From assembly GCA_013619125.1 (NCBI GenBank), contig JABXKS010000012.1, positions 34,261-98,260 on the forward strand: 64,000 nt of DNA, in the 5' to 3' direction. Positions 62,354 to 64,000 of this stretch are shown here, one piece after another. The DNA comes from Clostridiales bacterium (lineage in GTDB: Bacteria; Bacillota; Clostridia; Tissierellales; GPF-1). The notes beneath the pieces are model-generated. The model saw only the letters and a list, made by a program, of their open reading frames with translations, was not told where the DNA came from and searched no databases. The first letter of the stretch is position 1; each line of letters starts with the position of its first letter. The position numbers and the translations under genes are program-made.

Positions 62354-63738
62354 GTGATACAACAAGAAGAATAATGAATTTTAGATTTGACCGCTATGGA
62401 GAGACGGAAAGAAAATTGGAGCAACTGGCTGCAAAGGGGCTGTTTCTTAAAGATTGCGGATCTTTTTTATGGACATTTAAAAAAGGAGTACCGCAGAAAT
62501 TAAAATACACGGTAACATATTTTTCTGAGGGCTCTGTATTCAATCCCGGCATTACGGCCAACCAGCAAACATATTTCGATTATGCAAAGGTCGCCGGTTG
62601 GAATTTTGTGACCCAGTCTAATCAGATGCAAATATTCTGCAATGAAGCCGACAATCCGGTACCATTTGAGACAGATGAAAAAGAGAAACTTGAAAATATA
62701 AAAAGATGCATGAAAAAGAGTTTTCTTCCGTCCGTGATTGTAATGATCTTGGTTTTTATATTTAATTTGGTTGTGCAGTTCAATTCATTCCAACTAAGTC
62801 CAATTGATTTTTTGTCAAACCCAAATCGTCTGCTTCCCGCTTTAATGATTTTAGCAGTTGTTATTTATGATATGTATTCCTTACTTAATTACTTTGCCTG
62901 GTGTAAACGCTCGGAAAAATCGATTGCCCTTTATGGTGTATGCGCAAAGCGCACAAATGCAGCTCGAAGAATCGTTGATACGGTTTTTATGTGTTTTATC
63001 CTTTGCAGCTCGGGTTACATTTTGTTTTACCTGGCCATTGAAACAAGCTGGTTCGGTTTTGTTTTGACCATCGCACAAATACCTATTCTGATGATGGTAT
63101 TTCGGTCGTCAATTAAGTATTTGAAAAAGAAAAAAGCATCTGCTGAAAAAAATAAGGTGATATCGTTTGCGGTGCTAATTGTTGCCGACTTTACCTATCT
63201 GGCTTTACTCATGGCATTCATCATGCAATTCGGATTTAGTACGAGCGATGATTCGGATTATAGGACCGTCGATTGGCAGCTTACTAAAACAGAAAGCCAT
63301 GAATTCAGGCTGTATAGCGATGAAATCCCCCTTACCTGCGAAGATTTATACGGACCAATCAACTATGACTATTACTCGTACGAAAGCGAGACGGACAGCA
63401 CTTTCTTTGTTTCCAAAAGTGTTTATCGTCAAGATTCGCTGCCGGCAAAAGATTCCCCTCCAGAGATAGACTATGAAATTATAGAACCGCAATTTGATTT
63501 TGTTTATAGACTTGCAAGAAAGGAATTGCTTGAAATACCGGTTTGGCGTGACAACACGAGCTTCGAGCCCATGGACAATAAAACATTTGGAACGGTGGAA
63601 GCTTATCAACGCTATTATGGTGACACTCCAACAGGAGAGTATACTTTGTTTTTTAAGGATAGGATCATGATACTCGATATGGAAGAGCCGCTAATCCCAA
63701 AACAAATATCAATTATCAAAGAGAAATTGTATAAATAA
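62350..63738 (+). CDS. DUF2812 domain membrane protein
   Basis: 462 residues. N-terminal DUF2812 region (residues about 10-110: FRFDRYGETERKLEQLAAKG...) followed by four predicted membrane helices (about 121-141, 158-180, 206-227, 232-248, 270-290 with one uncertain) and a soluble C-terminal domain (about 300-462). Function not known. Cotranslated with the PadR regulator. A/T-rich codon use compared with the rest of the window suggests lateral gain. Confidence 0.85.
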   Translation: MSDTTRRIMNFRFDRYGETERKLEQLAAKGLFLKDCGSFLWTFKKGVPQKLKYTVTYFSEGSVFNPGITANQQTYFDYAKVAGWNFVTQSNQMQIFCNEADNPVPFETDEKEKLENIKRCMKKSFLPSVIVMILVFIFNLVVQFNSFQLSPIDFLSNPNRLLPALMILAVVIYDMYSLLNYFAWCKRSEKSIALYGVCAKRTNAARRIVDTVFMCFILCSSGYILFYLAIETSWFGFVLTIAQIPILMMVFRSSIKYLKKKKASAEKNKVISFAVLIVADFTYLALLMAFIMQFGFSTSDDSDYRTVDWQLTKTESHEFRLYSDEIPLTCEDLYGPINYDYYSYESETDSTFFVSKSVYRQDSLPAKDSPPEIDYEIIEPQFDFVYRLARKELLEIPVWRDNTSFEPMDNKTFGTVEAYQRYYGDTPTGEYTLFFKDRIMILDMEEPLIPKQISIIKEKLYK

Positions 63739-64000
63739 ATTCATGAAGTGAAGAGACATATGCTCCATAATAGAAAAGCAAGGTAGCCTACAGTGATTTT
63801 TGAAATCTACATTTTATACCGTATAATAAAAAAAATACCTTGCATTGGCCTGATACATGAAACGTGCCAATAAGTTCTTTACTCAAGATTTAAATGACTT
63901 TGGGTAATCGATTGATTTTATGGAACCGAAGAAATATGATGATAGAATAACGATCAGACCTTGTTTCTAATAATTTAACACGAGCTGTAGACTTTATTTT
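63739..64000. other. AT-rich tail without a recognisable gene
   Basis: No ORF with a ribosome site. TTATAC-C-GTATAA (near 63813) is a small palindrome. The region runs off the window. Confidence 0.5.

Overview
The window is a gene-dense chromosomal stretch of a low-to-mid GC Bacillota, most likely an anaerobic fermentative member of the Clostridia. Support comes from a clamp-free pyruvate:ferredoxin oxidoreductase (nifJ), the HprK/HPr carbon-control pair, the yvcJ-yvcK-whiA cluster, EndoAI/EndoA next to alr, a T-box controlled trp operon, CsaB, a GAAC-N4-GTTC type SOS box and strong GGAGG ribosome sites. Genus cannot be fixed from the sequence alone. No tRNA, rRNA, CRISPR array or phage module was seen.

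Layout. 1-2.5 kb: end of an ABC exporter, an array of short GGATC-type hairpins, and four tiny ORFs forming a duplicated two-peptide cassette. 2.5-7.9 kb: beta-CASP metallo-hydrolase and an rRNA m5C methyltransferase on the minus strand, then acpS-alr-ndoAI-ndoA. 8-12 kb: DUF5693 protein, csaB and tagA-like glycosyltransferase (cell envelope). 12-16.7 kb: LonB-like protease, sugar ABC ATPase, CdaR-like regulator. 16.7-20.6 kb: ftsE-ftsX-M23 peptidase-ctpA (cell-wall hydrolase control). 20.7-24.5 kb (minus): dicarboxylate symporter, a decayed second birA 3' end, a CPBP protease, birA. 24.6-29.5 kb: SOS-controlled uvrB-uvrA. 29.5-37 kb: small exported protein, then a T-box leader with two terminator modules and trpEGDCFBA. 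37-43.5 kb: GDPD, split ThrE exporter, uvrC, hprK, ROK kinase. 43.5-47.2 kb: nifJ with a near-consensus promoter. 47.2-53.7 kb: murB, rapZ, yvcK, NUDIX, whiA, HPr, ADP-ribosylglycohydrolase and PfkB kinase. 53.8-61.7 kb: dnaE, pfkA, pyk, rlmD-type methyltransferase. 61.9-64 kb: a more AT-rich PadR/DUF2812 pair.

The most novel-looking signals are two. First, a dispersed element of about 100 nt occurs four times plus one partial copy (30.4, 53.7 and 60.1-60.3 kb), always on the + strand, always after a T-rich or terminator tail and just before the ribosome site of the next gene (trpE, dnaE, rlmD). Its copies keep a three-way-junction fold through compensatory base changes, so it looks like an undescribed structured RNA or an RNA-like MITE. 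Second, the 2.06-2.46 kb cassette contains two 34-35 residue peptides that align without gaps at 16 of 34 positions, each preceded by a basic peptide ORF and each with its own ribosome site.

Other points of interest are two terminator-like hairpins whose 3' arm is the ribosome site of the next gene, the duplicated terminator modules of the trp T-box, and the birA-CPBP-birA' arrangement, which looks like a scar of gene insertion. All positions and alignments were made by eye; no searches were run.
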